The position numbers were made by a program, and so were the translations under genes. From an uncultured Roseovarius sp. (GTDB taxonomy: Bacteria > Pseudomonadota > Alphaproteobacteria > Rhodobacterales > Rhodobacteraceae), in contig NZ_CANLER010000011.1 of NCBI RefSeq assembly GCF_947489715.1, positions 105,235 to 169,234 of the forward strand: DNA of 64,000 bases, written 5' to 3'. A model generated the notes under the pieces. The model was not told where the DNA came from. It saw nothing but the letters and a program-made list of their open reading frames with translations, and did no database searches. The stretch's first letter is position 1, and every line of letters starts with the position of its first letter. This document shows, in pieces, positions 8,947 through 18,468 of this stretch.

Positions 8947-11741
8947 CTTCTTACCGCATCGATCACGGCGGACTGATTGACCGCACACGCCCACTTGTGT
9001 TCACTTTTGACGGCCGAAGTTATACTGGCTTTGACGGCGATACGCTGGCCTCTGCGCTGCTGGCAAATGGCGTGCGCATCATGGGGCGAAGTTTCAAATA
9101 CCATCGACCTCGTGGGCCCTGGTCCGCTTGGGTAGATGACCCCAATGCCATTATGAACGTCAAATTGAATGGGCGAGAGTTTCCAAACTGCGCGGCGACA
9201 ACAACTTATTTGGAGGACGGCATGGCCGCGCGGAGTGTAAATGCCTTTCCCTCTGCTCAGTTTGACGTAAAGGGCGGGCTTGATCTTATGCACCGTTGGC
9301 TTACCGCCGGTTTCTACTACAAAACCTTCATGTGGCCGAACTGGCATCTGTTTGAACCGGTCATCCGCAAGATGGCAGGCCTCGGTGAAATCAGCCGCGA
9401 TGTGTTCGAAGACTATGTTTCTGATCAGGTCCATGATTGTTGCGACACGCTGGTGATCGGGGGCGGCGGCACTGGGTTGGCGGCAGCGCGAGAGGCTGTT
9501 GAAACAGGCGAAAACGTGATTCTGGTTGACGATCAGAAAACCGTAGGAGGTGGCCTATTCAGGACTGGCTTAATCGAAGGTCAGGCGGCGGCGGATTGGG
9601 TGGAAGCGCAAGTTGCAGCGATCGAATCCGGCGGTGGGCGGGTGATGCGCGCAACCACTGCTTTTGGTATCCACGATCACAAGTTAGTCGGACTAGCAGA
9701 ACACGGGAAGTTTGGATGCCCGCCCCGACTTTGGCGATTGCGTCCAGGGCGAATAATTCTTGCTTCCGGTGCGCTCGATCGCCCAATTACATTTGCCAAC
9801 AATGACCGTCCGGGTGTCATGTCGCTAGACGGAGCATGTGAGTTTCTAGCGCGTTATGGAGTTTTAGTGGGCCGAAATATAGCCACTTTATCCAACAACA
9901 GCGGTGCTGAATCTTCTGCACGCACCCTCGAGCAGGCGGGCGCAAATGTTGTCACTCTTGACCCCACAGCGGGCCATGCTTGTGCGATAGGCGGTAAGAG
10001 ATTGCGTGGCGTTGAATTGAACGGTGCATTTCATTATGCGGACACGATCTTATGCTCTGGTGGACAAACACCGCTTGTTCATCTCTGGCGCCATGCTGGC
10101 GGCAAACTAGATTGGAACGACGATCTGCAGGCCTTCGTACCCGGAAAAGCACCAGAAGGAATGATTGCCGTCGGTTCAGCTAACGGTTTTTTTGACCTTC
10201 AGCACGCACTTGACGACGCGCGCGCCGTCGGTGCCGACACAGCACGACCCAATAAAAAGTCTAGCTACAAGCTAACCCCTCTTTGGCCGAAACCCGGATC
10301 GAAAGGCCGGCAATGGATCGACTTCCAGCACGACGTAACTATAAAGGATGTCGAGTTAGCGGCCCGAGAAAACTACGTCTCCGTCGAGCATCTCAAGCGT
10401 TACACTACGTTGGGTATGGCCTCCGACCAGGGAAAGACATCAAACATGTCCGGATTGGCGGCTATGGCGGCCGTGCTCGACCGCCCTATACCGGAAGTCG
10501 GCACAACCACGTTTCGCCCACCATTTGTCCCTCAACCACTTGCACTTTACGCTGGCCAGCGCAAAGCAACGCTGTTCTCACCATTAAAACGCTTGAAGTT
10601 AGAACCTGAACATCGCGCAGCCGATGCAGCGCTGGTGGAATATGGCGGATGGCTTCGCCCCGGCTGGTTTGGCTCTGGTGATCCGACAGAACATATCTTC
10701 AATGAAGTGCAGTTGGTCCGTGAAACAGCTGGAATTTTTGACGCCTCTCCGCTTGGTAAAATCGAAATTCTAGGACCAGATGCCGAAGCCTTTGTAAACT
10801 TCGCCTTTTACAACACCATTGCGACCCTTAAACCCGGCCATGTTCGATACGGATTTCTGCTCAACGAACGCGGTATTGTTATGGATGACGGGGTAGTTGC
10901 CAGACTGGGTGATAACCGATTTGTGATTTCCTGTTCGTCCGGTCATGTCGATCACGTGCGCGACCATCTTGAGGTCTGGCGCCAAGACTGTAACGATCCT
11001 GAGCGGATCTTCGTCCATGACACAACTCAACACTGGTCTACAGTAACTGTTACAGGACCTAGGGCGCGCGACATCCTGGAAAAAATTGATACAAGAATTG
11101 AACTTGCCGCCGATGCGTTCCCCCACATGACTGTTCGGGAAGGAACATTTGACGGCGCGCCAATTCGTGTCGCGCGCGTGAGTTTCACCGGCGAACTGAG
11201 TTTCGAAGTGTCAATCAGGAATACATATGCGACCGCCTTGTGGAATGCGCTGTTGAAGTCCGGCGCCTCCATTGGCGCTGGTCCTGTGGGCAGCGAAGCC
11301 ATGATGATCCTGCGAGCGGAAAAAGGGTATATAATCGTTGGAAAGGACACTGATGGCCTGACCATGCCACATGACTTGGGCTTCACTGTACCGAGGCTTA
11401 AGAAGAAGGCGGCCTTTATCGGAGACCGCTCCTTGCACATGCAGGTCGGCAATGAAACCGATCGTCGCGCTCTTGTGGGATTAGAAGTGGATACTGGTTC
11501 GGCAATGTTATCGACGGGAGCTCATATTGTTGCTGATGGATCAAAACCCCGAACACTCGGTTACGTAACATCAAGCTATGATAGTCCAACGCTAAAACGT
11601 CCAATCGCGCTTGGTCTATTGGAACAAGGCGCGGAACGGATAGGAGAGAAAATAACTGTCTGGCACCTCGGCAAAACAGTTACTGCTACCGTTTGTCCAC
11701 CCTGTTTTTATGACCCTGAAGGAGTGCATCTCGATGCGTGA
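8943..11741 (+). CDS. soxA: Sarcosine oxidase, alpha subunit
   Basis: Large NAD+-binding subunit, 932 residues. The N-terminal part has the [2Fe-2S]-ferredoxin-like fold without the cluster (GFDGDTLASALLANGVR), the middle carries the nucleotide-binding motif DTLVIGGGGTGLAAAREA near residue 165, and the C-terminal 370 or so residues form the GcvT-like tetrahydrofolate domain (LVRETAGIFDASPLGKIEI; TGELSFEVSI; LDPEG-like ending). The start overlaps the soxD stop by 4 bases and was preferred to an in-frame start 81 bases upstream because it gives the family N-terminus. It delivers the methyl carbon to folate and links to the formaldehyde pathway at 16-17 kb and 27-28 kb. Confidence 0.97.
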   Translation: MTSYRIDHGGLIDRTRPLVFTFDGRSYTGFDGDTLASALLANGVRIMGRSFKYHRPRGPWSAWVDDPNAIMNVKLNGREFPNCAATTTYLEDGMAARSVNAFPSAQFDVKGGLDLMHRWLTAGFYYKTFMWPNWHLFEPVIRKMAGLGEISRDVFEDYVSDQVHDCCDTLVIGGGGTGLAAAREAVETGENVILVDDQKTVGGGLFRTGLIEGQAAADWVEAQVAAIESGGGRVMRATTAFGIHDHKLVGLAEHGKFGCPPRLWRLRPGRIILASGALDRPITFANNDRPGVMSLDGACEFLARYGVLVGRNIATLSNNSGAESSARTLEQAGANVVTLDPTAGHACAIGGKRLRGVELNGAFHYADTILCSGGQTPLVHLWRHAGGKLDWNDDLQAFVPGKAPEGMIAVGSANGFFDLQHALDDARAVGADTARPNKKSSYKLTPLWPKPGSKGRQWIDFQHDVTIKDVELAARENYVSVEHLKRYTTLGMASDQGKTSNMSGLAAMAAVLDRPIPEVGTTTFRPPFVPQPLALYAGQRKATLFSPLKRLKLEPEHRAADAALVEYGGWLRPGWFGSGDPTEHIFNEVQLVRETAGIFDASPLGKIEILGPDAEAFVNFAFYNTIATLKPGHVRYGFLLNERGIVMDDGVVARLGDNRFVISCSSGHVDHVRDHLEVWRQDCNDPERIFVHDTTQHWSTVTVTGPRARDILEKIDTRIELAADAFPHMTVREGTFDGAPIRVARVSFTGELSFEVSIRNTYATALWNALLKSGASIGAGPVGSEAMMILRAEKGYIIVGKDTDGLTMPHDLGFTVPRLKKKAAFIGDRSLHMQVGNETDRRALVGLEVDTGSAMLSTGAHIVADGSKPRTLGYVTSSYDSPTLKRPIALGLLEQGAERIGEKITVWHLGKTVTATVCPPCFYDPEGVHLDA

Positions 11742-12255
11742 CGATCGTATGAAATGGGCGCCTGCGGGTAGGGAGCTGGCTACCTTCGAAGGGGATGGTT
11801 TTCGATTTCAATGCGTCACCATGCAGTCTCAAGCACTGGTTTCAGCCTCGGATATTCTAACCCGCATGCCAGACGCGCTGGGGTGGCCAGACGTAATTTG
11901 CGGGCAGTCTTACGTTCTTAGCCTGCGTCGGGACCGCGTTCTTGTAGTGAACGGACCGTTTGTGCAAGACGGCTGGGATAGTGAACTGTCGCAAGCGGTT
12001 TCAGACGTTACGGACGCTTTGACCGTCTTCGAAATCTCGGGACCTAATACTCTGGCGCTAATGCGTCGTGGTGCGGAGATTAGCTTTGAAGCTCCTTCTC
12101 GCTCTGCGAGCCGACTTTTGTTCGGGTTTGGAGTTTTTGCATACAGATACGAAAGCCATGACACAGTGCGAGTGCATGTAAACCATGCGCACTCAGATGC
12201 GTTTGCGCAGGCCCTACGCCAAGCAGCGACTAGAATGCAAGCCACCTTGACGTAA
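11734..12255 (+). CDS. soxG: Sarcosine oxidase, gamma subunit
   Basis: The smallest folate-side subunit, 173 residues. GcvT-like features FEISGPNTLALMRRG and the conserved FGFGVFAYRYE region support the call, although gamma subunits are poorly conserved. The ATG at 11734, 8 bases inside soxA, has AAGGAG about 10 bases upstream. Last gene of soxBDAG. Confidence 0.9.
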   Translation: MRDDRMKWAPAGRELATFEGDGFRFQCVTMQSQALVSASDILTRMPDALGWPDVICGQSYVLSLRRDRVLVVNGPFVQDGWDSELSQAVSDVTDALTVFEISGPNTLALMRRGAEISFEAPSRSASRLLFGFGVFAYRYESHDTVRVHVNHAHSDAFAQALRQAATRMQATLT

Positions 12256-12399
12256 ATGTACTTTCGATAATTTTTATCTAAATAATATCCGCAAAAAGTT
12301 TAATTTTTACTGGATTTTTTTGGGAAAAAATTTATGGACATATGTGTACTTATTGATTCCTGAATGCTGCTACAGCAACCACAAAGACCGGAGAACCCC

Positions 12400-14217
12400 A
12401 TGACAGATCTTGCCCTTCGACAGTTGAGCCCGCTGCGCAATTCAACGAATCATTCCGACGCGCAGAGTCTCGCCTCGGAACAGGCGCGACATTTCGGTAT
12501 CGATACCAACACTGAGTATGGTGAAACGCTGGTTCGACTGGCCGCTTCACTTTATGATGCAAACGTCGCCACGCATGAGCTGATGCGCGTCACGATGGAC
12601 GGCCTTAAAGGCCTGGATCGGAACGATCGAATTGCTTGGTTCAATGCCAAGCGGTTCATCTGTTTCCAACTTGCTAAGATCCTCGACACGCTTCAAAATC
12701 CGATGCGGGCGACCTATCAATCTATTACGACGGATGCCCCGGGATTCGCCAGCAAAGGCCCCTACCCTATCTTCGACAACGTTGCGGCGATCTTTTCCGC
12801 CAATCCGGTTATCACCAGAACCGCGACATATCTTTTTGCATGCACCGAGTGGGTCGAAGATGCATTCACCGGTCGCGAGCCATTGCATGAAATATACTCT
12901 CGCCTGATGAACCCGACTTCAATCAGTCTGGCAAATCACATTATTGATGTGGAGTGCGGATCCGAAGCGAACCAATATATGGCCTGGAACTTCAATTCCG
13001 GAATGGCTGCGATTGATGGTGTCTTGGGCCATGTCATCGGTAGAGATGACATCATCTTGGCTTCTCGAAACATCTATGGCGGAGCCTATCAACTATTGCA
13101 TGACTGGTACGCCAAGCCCTCCAACATGAATGCGGCGCTGGTATGGGTCGACGGGTTTGATGGTGCGGCTTTTGAAGAGGCAATGGACAGCGCGGCCAAA
13201 ACCTACGCTAACCGGATCGCAAACGGACGCAAAGTTTACATCTATCTAGAAAGCCCCTGTAATCCTCATGGCTATGTACTTGATGTTCCAGCTATTTCTC
13301 GCGCTGCGCACGAACGTGGCTGGCAGGTAATCTGTGACTCGACTGTTGGCACACCGTTTTTGCATCCGCTGCTCAAAAATCCTGATCGGATGGAGCGCCC
13401 CGACTTCATCATGCATTCCTATACCAAAGATTTGGCAGGATTCGGCACCACCACTGCGGGCTGCGTAATCGCTCGTAACGAGGACATGTTCGTACCGAAA
13501 AATGAAAGCGTAACATGCACTTGGCCCGACGGTTCTCCCCGGACCGTTAACTGGAATGAGACTTTGTTCTGGAATGTCTTCTACATCAAGGGAGCTTTTC
13601 TGGACGCTGACAAGGCTTTCGAAGTTCTCAACGGAATGAAGACATTCGAGATGCGTGTGCTGCAAAAGGCCATCAACACAACTGTTTTGGCTCGCGCATT
13701 CGACGCCCATCCCGACATTAACGTTTCATGCCCGGTAATCGAAGACAACGACAACCACGAGATTGCGGCACGTTGTGCCTATCTTGGATTGCCGGCTGGT
13801 CTTTTCACCATCGATATGGAAGGCAAAGGTGATCGTCCCAGTGTGCCACGCGCAACGTTCAAACGGTTTTTTGACATGTTGGAACCCGCGGTGGGTATGC
13901 AGGTTAGCCTCGGTCAAACGACCACGGTCGCGCTGTGCCCTGCAATGACCACACATTCTGAGATGAGCGACGCAGCTCTTCGAGAGGCAACGATCGAACC
14001 AACGACCACCCGGATCTCCGTTGGTCTCGAAGACCCACGAGTGTTTCTAGCGCATATTCAGCGCGCGGCTGAGGTAACGATCGATCCTGAAATTCCAGGG
14101 TTCTCCTCTGGGTTCCCTGATCCTGAAGAAATCGACCGCATTTTTCGCGAAACAACGCTGTCGGTTCATCGCTCGCATCTGGAACGTCTGCCGACATACA
14201 GTGATCTCCTGTCATAG
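12400..14217 (+). CDS. PLP-dependent enzyme of Cys/Met-metabolism fold with long N-terminal extension
   Basis: A 605-residue fold-type I PLP enzyme. The catalytic core starts at about residue 150 (YSRLMNPTSISLANHI), and the PLP lysine is in HSYTKDLAGFGTTTAG (Lys343). RNIYGGAYQLLHDWY and IYLESPCNPHGYVLDVPAI resemble trans-sulfuration enzymes. Those are about 400 residues, so the first ~140 residues are an added helical region with no motif I know. The ATG at 12400 follows CCGGAG. It lies 145 bases behind soxG on the same strand and ahead of a GlxA-type regulator. The substrate is unknown. A sulfur- or N-methyl-amino-acid lyase/transferase is plausible from context only. Confidence 0.85.
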   Translation: MTDLALRQLSPLRNSTNHSDAQSLASEQARHFGIDTNTEYGETLVRLAASLYDANVATHELMRVTMDGLKGLDRNDRIAWFNAKRFICFQLAKILDTLQNPMRATYQSITTDAPGFASKGPYPIFDNVAAIFSANPVITRTATYLFACTEWVEDAFTGREPLHEIYSRLMNPTSISLANHIIDVECGSEANQYMAWNFNSGMAAIDGVLGHVIGRDDIILASRNIYGGAYQLLHDWYAKPSNMNAALVWVDGFDGAAFEEAMDSAAKTYANRIANGRKVYIYLESPCNPHGYVLDVPAISRAAHERGWQVICDSTVGTPFLHPLLKNPDRMERPDFIMHSYTKDLAGFGTTTAGCVIARNEDMFVPKNESVTCTWPDGSPRTVNWNETLFWNVFYIKGAFLDADKAFEVLNGMKTFEMRVLQKAINTTVLARAFDAHPDINVSCPVIEDNDNHEIAARCAYLGLPAGLFTIDMEGKGDRPSVPRATFKRFFDMLEPAVGMQVSLGQTTTVALCPAMTTHSEMSDAALREATIEPTTTRISVGLEDPRVFLAHIQRAAEVTIDPEIPGFSSGFPDPEEIDRIFRETTLSVHRSHLERLPTYSDLLS

Positions 14218-14226
14218 CCAAAACAA

Positions 14227-14257
14227 GCGCTTCACCGGGCTCGCCCGTGAAGCGCTC
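14227..14257. terminator. Strong hairpin after the long PLP gene
   Basis: A ten-base arm AGCGCTTCAC pairs with GTGAAGCGCT around an 11-base loop, ten bases after the preceding stop. There is no U-tract on the plus strand; the minus-strand reading ends in TTGTTTT. It is probably a transcription end or mRNA-stabilising hairpin. Confidence 0.5.
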
Positions 14258-14303
14258 CAATTAATTGACCTGCCGCAGTTCAATACCTGGGAGAGAGATT
14301 GGC

Positions 14304-15344
14304 ATGAAAGATCTTATCTCATTTTCTGCGGCAGGGACCAAATCGCAACCCTCCCATGAAGTACTGAAATTTGCGTTTCTCCTTCTTGATGGATTTTGCT
14401 CCTTGAGCTTCGCATGCGCGATTGAGCCCCTTTCTGTTGGCTGCCGAGTTGGTGGGAAAAGCCAGTTTTCGTGGCGAATTATTGGTGAACACGGTACTGG
14501 CGCAGCGGCATCTTGCAGCACACTCTACGCCGTCGACGTCGACCTACGCGGAAGAATAAGCCATGATGAAATTCTCGTCATCATTGGCGCTGTAGGAAAT
14601 CAAAATTTGATTTCTGCGAGAGTAATCCAATGGCTTAAGAAACAGTCACATTCAGCAAAAGCCATATGCGGGGTCGGAACTGGGGTTCAAGCTCTTGCGG
14701 ACGCAGGTTTGCTTGCTAACAGATCCGTAGCGGCACACTGGGAATGTCATCCACAATTGATTGGAAGCCACCCCAACATCAAGCTCACTCCATCGATCTA
14801 CGCTGTTGATAGCAGAGTGATGACATGCGCAGGGGGTATCGCGATGCTGGACCTCATGGTTTTTTTGATCCATTCGGCTTTGGGCGCCAACCTGTCGCAG
14901 CAGCTATCGGACAAACTAGGGTGCTGGCGTTTTCGAAATAGCGATCAACGGCAACCGCGACTTGAGCCCCATCGAACCGCCGCAAAGCATCCAAGCCTGT
15001 CAATAGCTGTAAACTTAATGCTGGAAAACATTGAAAAACCTCTTTCATTAAGCAATATCGCCGAACTGGTTGGTTTGTCGCGGCGGCAATTAGAACGACT
15101 ATTTAGAGCGAAGTTAAAAATTTCACCAAGAGCCTACTACTTGGAAGCCCGTCTTAAACGCGCGCGCGAGTTGGTCACACAAACTACTATGACAATTAAC
15201 GAAATATGCGCAGTCACCGGTTTTGGATCGGTCGATTATTTTACCAGCCTCTACAAAAACGCTTATGACGTTTCGCCGCGCCACGACATCGGCGAGTTGG
15301 CAAACACACTAAAAAAAACTCAAATACCGGAATTCATCGAATAA
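14304..15344 (+). CDS. GlxA-type AraC-family transcriptional regulator
   Basis: A 346-residue protein with an N-terminal DJ-1/PfpI-like amidotransferase domain (FAFLLLDGFCSLSFACAIEPL, then AICGVGTGVQALADAGLL; the nucleophile cysteine of true peptidases is not conserved) and a C-terminal pair of AraC helix-turn-helix motifs (LSNIAELVGLSRRQLERLF; INEICAVTGFGSVDYFTSLY). Such proteins control carnitine, glycine-betaine or dimethylglycine catabolism (GbdR/CdhR type), which fits the sarcosine oxidase operon upstream. The ATG at 14304 follows a GGGAGAGAG ribosome site. Confidence 0.92.
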   Translation: MKDLISFSAAGTKSQPSHEVLKFAFLLLDGFCSLSFACAIEPLSVGCRVGGKSQFSWRIIGEHGTGAAASCSTLYAVDVDLRGRISHDEILVIIGAVGNQNLISARVIQWLKKQSHSAKAICGVGTGVQALADAGLLANRSVAAHWECHPQLIGSHPNIKLTPSIYAVDSRVMTCAGGIAMLDLMVFLIHSALGANLSQQLSDKLGCWRFRNSDQRQPRLEPHRTAAKHPSLSIAVNLMLENIEKPLSLSNIAELVGLSRRQLERLFRAKLKISPRAYYLEARLKRARELVTQTTMTINEICAVTGFGSVDYFTSLYKNAYDVSPRHDIGELANTLKKTQIPEFIE

Positions 15345-15445
15345 TTCGCTGTTTGTCCAAACTCAAGCCCGACGCAGAAAATCGCTCCGGCGAAAGCCCG
15401 AAATTGTAACATTGGTTTTATTGCAAACTTTAGTTCTGAGCGTGA

Positions 15446-15733
15446 GATGGATGGAAGTCTTGGCGTGCAGCTATCTCTCATGTCGAGCGCCTGTTGGAAG
15501 GCCCATCAGCGCATTGTAGGCACGTGATGGTCATCGACGGTCAACCCGGCAATTTTGTGCTGGATCAGCGGCGTCTCCGGCCATCAGGCAATTTCGCTTG
15601 GCATCGAACATTTCGGTCAGACCAGCAAGATCCGCGACATATACCGCCACTGCGAACTCATGCGAAGGCCATCGTAGTCAGGGTACATGGACTGAAGATC
15701 AGAAAACCCAAGCGACTAAATCTTTCCGCATAG
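15446..15733 (+). pseudogene. C-terminal remnant of an MdeB/transketolase-like ketoacid dehydrogenase
   Basis: Translating in three pieces recovers the C-terminus of the protein encoded at 38471-40852. The first frame gives SHVERLLEGPSAHCRHVMVI up to about 15570. The next frame then gives GVSGHQAISLGIEHFGQTSK to about 15656, where the first frame resumes with AKAIVVRVHGLK. The intact homologue reads SHIETLMQALPPHCKIITAI and GVEGHQTISLGVEHFGQTGT. Two compensating indels and the lack of any upstream domain show it is dead. It points to an earlier mde-like operon at this spot. Confidence 0.75.
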
Positions 15734-16019
15734 CTGACATTAATGCGCTTCAAGTAATTCGTCTTCAGCCCATGTCAGGTTTGGAGCGTTTACTAACCCG
15801 TTCGTAAGAACCTCCAAATGGATCGAAACTGGCCGAGGGAGCACACCGAGCAGCCTAGCAAGCCACCACTTATCGTTCTTTGATAGTATCTACGCTGGAT
15901 AACTGATCCTAAAGGCCCAGCAAAGCTTCAGGGTTTCAAATTCGAGAATACACCTCTGCTCCTAATTCCTGGGTCCTGCTTGAAATTACGCGGTCAACTA
16001 ACGTTGGCAATTTAACGCA
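15734..16019. other. Spacer, no gene recognised
   Basis: Between the MdeB-like remnant and the formaldehyde dehydrogenase gene I see no coding signature, terminator or repeat. It may hold more eroded debris of the same dead gene region. Confidence 0.4.
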
Positions 16020-17132
16020 TCAGAATTCAACAACCGCTCGAATACTCTTACCCTCATGCATCAGATGGAATCCGTCATTGATTTGCTCCAAAGACAATTT
16101 GTGCGTGATCATTGAATCGATTTCAATTTTGCCGTCCATGTACCAGTCTACGATTTTCGGAACATCGGTGCGCCCTGATGCGCCTCCGAATGCAGTGCCA
16201 CGCCACACTCGGCCGGTAACCAATTGAAATGGGCGTGTGGCAATCTCGGCCCCCGCGGGCGCGACGCCGATAATGATACTTTCACCCCACCCTTTGTGTG
16301 CACATTCCAAGGCAGTCCGCATAACATTGACATTGCCGGTTGCATCAAATGTGTAGTCTGCGCCACCTCCAGTCAATTCAACCAGGTGTGCCGCAAGGTC
16401 TCCAAGAACTTTGCTCGGATTTACGAAGTCAGTCATTCCAAAATTCCTCGCCATTTCGACCTTACCGGTATTCAGGTCAACGCCAACGATTTGGTCGGCG
16501 CCCGCAAGTCGCAGACCCTGGATTACATTTAGACCAATCCCGCCGAGGCCAAAGACCACAGACCGGCTGCCAATTTCCACTTTCGCGGTATTGATTACCG
16601 CGCCAATTCCTGTGGTCACACCGCATCCGATATAGCAAATCTTATCAAAGGGTGCGTCCTTGCGTACTTTTGCCAAAGCAATCTCAGGAACAACGGTGTG
16701 GTTGGCAAAGGTTGAACACCCCATGTAATGATGGATGGGCGTCCCATCGAGCATCGAAAACCGTGTGGAACCGTCTGGCAGCAGCCCCTGCCCCTGCGTT
16801 GACCGGATCGCTTGGCACAGGTTGGTTTTCGGATTCAAGCAATACTCACATTCACGGCATTCAGGAGTGTAAAGCGGAATTACATGGTCCCCCACTTCGA
16901 GGCTCGTAACGCCTTCACCGATCTCCACGACCACACCGGCGCCCTCATGTCCGAGAATAGCGGGAAAGATTCCTTCGGGATCATCCCCCGAACGCGTGAA
17001 TTCATCGGTGTGACACAGGCCTGTGGCTTTGATTTCAACCAGAACTTCACCCATACGCGGACTTTCGAGATTCACCTCCATGATCTCAAGCGGTTTTCCT
17101 GCCTCAACGGCTACGGCGGCTTTCGTACGCAT
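16020..17132 (-). CDS. frmA: S-(hydroxymethyl)glutathione dehydrogenase (class III alcohol dehydrogenase)
   Basis: Oxidises the spontaneous formaldehyde-glutathione adduct to S-formylglutathione with NAD+. The catalytic zinc site is GLCHTDEFTRSG (Cys40) with GHEGAGVV, and the structural zinc site CRECEYCLNPKTNLC is complete. The Rossmann motif is FGLGGIGLNVIQG. ARG-type class III features include the CHTDE/GEGVTSL pattern and the ending GKSIRAVVEF. The ATG at 17132 has GGAGGAG upstream. The 370-residue length is standard. Its partner hydrolase is at 27.3-28.2 kb. Formaldehyde would come from sarcosine oxidase and from methanethiol oxidation. Confidence 0.96.
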   Translation of the reverse strand: MRTKAAVAVEAGKPLEIMEVNLESPRMGEVLVEIKATGLCHTDEFTRSGDDPEGIFPAILGHEGAGVVVEIGEGVTSLEVGDHVIPLYTPECRECEYCLNPKTNLCQAIRSTQGQGLLPDGSTRFSMLDGTPIHHYMGCSTFANHTVVPEIALAKVRKDAPFDKICYIGCGVTTGIGAVINTAKVEIGSRSVVFGLGGIGLNVIQGLRLAGADQIVGVDLNTGKVEMARNFGMTDFVNPSKVLGDLAAHLVELTGGGADYTFDATGNVNVMRTALECAHKGWGESIIIGVAPAGAEIATRPFQLVTGRVWRGTAFGGASGRTDVPKIVDWYMDGKIEIDSMITHKLSLEQINDGFHLMHEGKSIRAVVEF

Positions 17133-17425
17133 GGTCTCCTCCTTCATCAGTTATTGTTGTGGTCGTAATCGAACACCCGTTGCTAACGTCTCAACAAGTG
17201 GAGAGGCAGCGTTCGCAAATAGTGCTTCAGATTCCATCTTTTGATCGTGGCAGGGCTAATTGGAAATCCTAAAGCATGGCGCGAACCGTCACCATTCACG
17301 CCCTTGCCATTTTCCGTGAAATCACCACGAAACACGTTCAGCGCCCCCTAATCAAGAACGGGGTTTGGAAGGTCGAACATCCGCCGGTCGCCGCATGAAT
17401 GCGCAATCTTTTGGCTCCTTTTGCA

Positions 17426-18235
17426 TTAGTCAAGGCGTGCCGAAAATTGGGCTTCGGCCACTATTGATGCGTTCGTCGTTTCCGCTTCGACTACCGTGCA
17501 ATGTTGTAGCGCGGCAGAAGCTCTAAGCGCTTGCGCGGTCAGGACCGGCAATATCCGGTTTTGAATGTTTTGGGTAATTCTTGCCGACGGCCCAACGACA
17601 CCGATACTGAAAATTGAGCCGAGTCGTTCTACATTGACGGGTACAGCAACGCTTGTGATACCTTCGTCGATCTCTCCATCACAAACGGCGTAACCATATC
17701 GCTGCACTTGAGCGATCTCTTTTTCGATCTTCTTTGAGTCCGTAATCGTGTTTCGGGTGAACCTAATTGGACTGGCGTCAAAAAGCTCTTCACGTACCGA
17801 AGGCTCAATAAAAGCGGCTATCGCCTTTGCCGATGAACAGGCGTGTGACGGCCGCCCCCCCAAACCCGGATATATATACGACATAGTTGGATCTGAGGGG
17901 GTTTCTATCTCAATGAGATCTACACGACCCGCTCGATACCGCGCAAAAAATGTAGTCTCACATATCTCTTTAACCACCTTTTGCATCATCGCAGAGACGG
18001 CGTTGATAACGTGACTATCCGATTTTCCGATAAGGGCAATCTTCACAAATCGAAGCCCTAGAACATATCGGTTCCCACCTTCTACTTCGTCAACGAACCC
18101 ACATTCAACCAAAGACGCAACATTGCGGTAGATGGTTGGTTTGGGAAGCCCAGTCATCTCCACAAGGCGACGAACACTCACAGGAGACGACGCCCCGGAG
18201 ATTGCTTCTAAAAGCTGAATAAGACGTTCTTGCAT
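17426..18235 (-). CDS. IclR-family transcriptional regulator
   Basis: A 269-residue protein with an N-terminal winged helix (residues about 5-65: LLEAISGASSPVSVRRLVEM, then PKPTIYRNVASLVE) and the effector domain with SYIYPGLGGRPSHACSSAKA, GYAVCDGEIDEG and SVAVPV. It is the closest local relative of the truncated IclR at the left edge of the window. It sits behind the next IclR gene on the same strand, separated by 233 bases, and about 290 bases ahead of frmA. Local-acting control of the methanethiol/formaldehyde genes is a reasonable inference. Confidence 0.93.
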   Translation of the reverse strand: MQERLIQLLEAISGASSPVSVRRLVEMTGLPKPTIYRNVASLVECGFVDEVEGGNRYVLGLRFVKIALIGKSDSHVINAVSAMMQKVVKEICETTFFARYRAGRVDLIEIETPSDPTMSYIYPGLGGRPSHACSSAKAIAAFIEPSVREELFDASPIRFTRNTITDSKKIEKEIAQVQRYGYAVCDGEIDEGITSVAVPVNVERLGSIFSIGVVGPSARITQNIQNRILPVLTAQALRASAALQHCTVVEAETTNASIVAEAQFSARLD

Positions 18236-18468
18236 TTTATTCTCATATTATGGACTCTTTTATCGTATATTGGGTGAATCGTTTGTAAAAGCACTATTTT
18301 CGCGACCGATACTGAAATTGTGCATGTCTTCCGATCTGCCAAAAAAGATTTGCGGTAGCAATCTGTGACGAGAGTGGGCCAAAAATCTTGCCAACAGGAC
18401 TTTGGCTTGCCCTCGCGACACCTAAGTCTGCACGCACCGCTCGGTTCAGTCCTGACCAATCGAACAGG

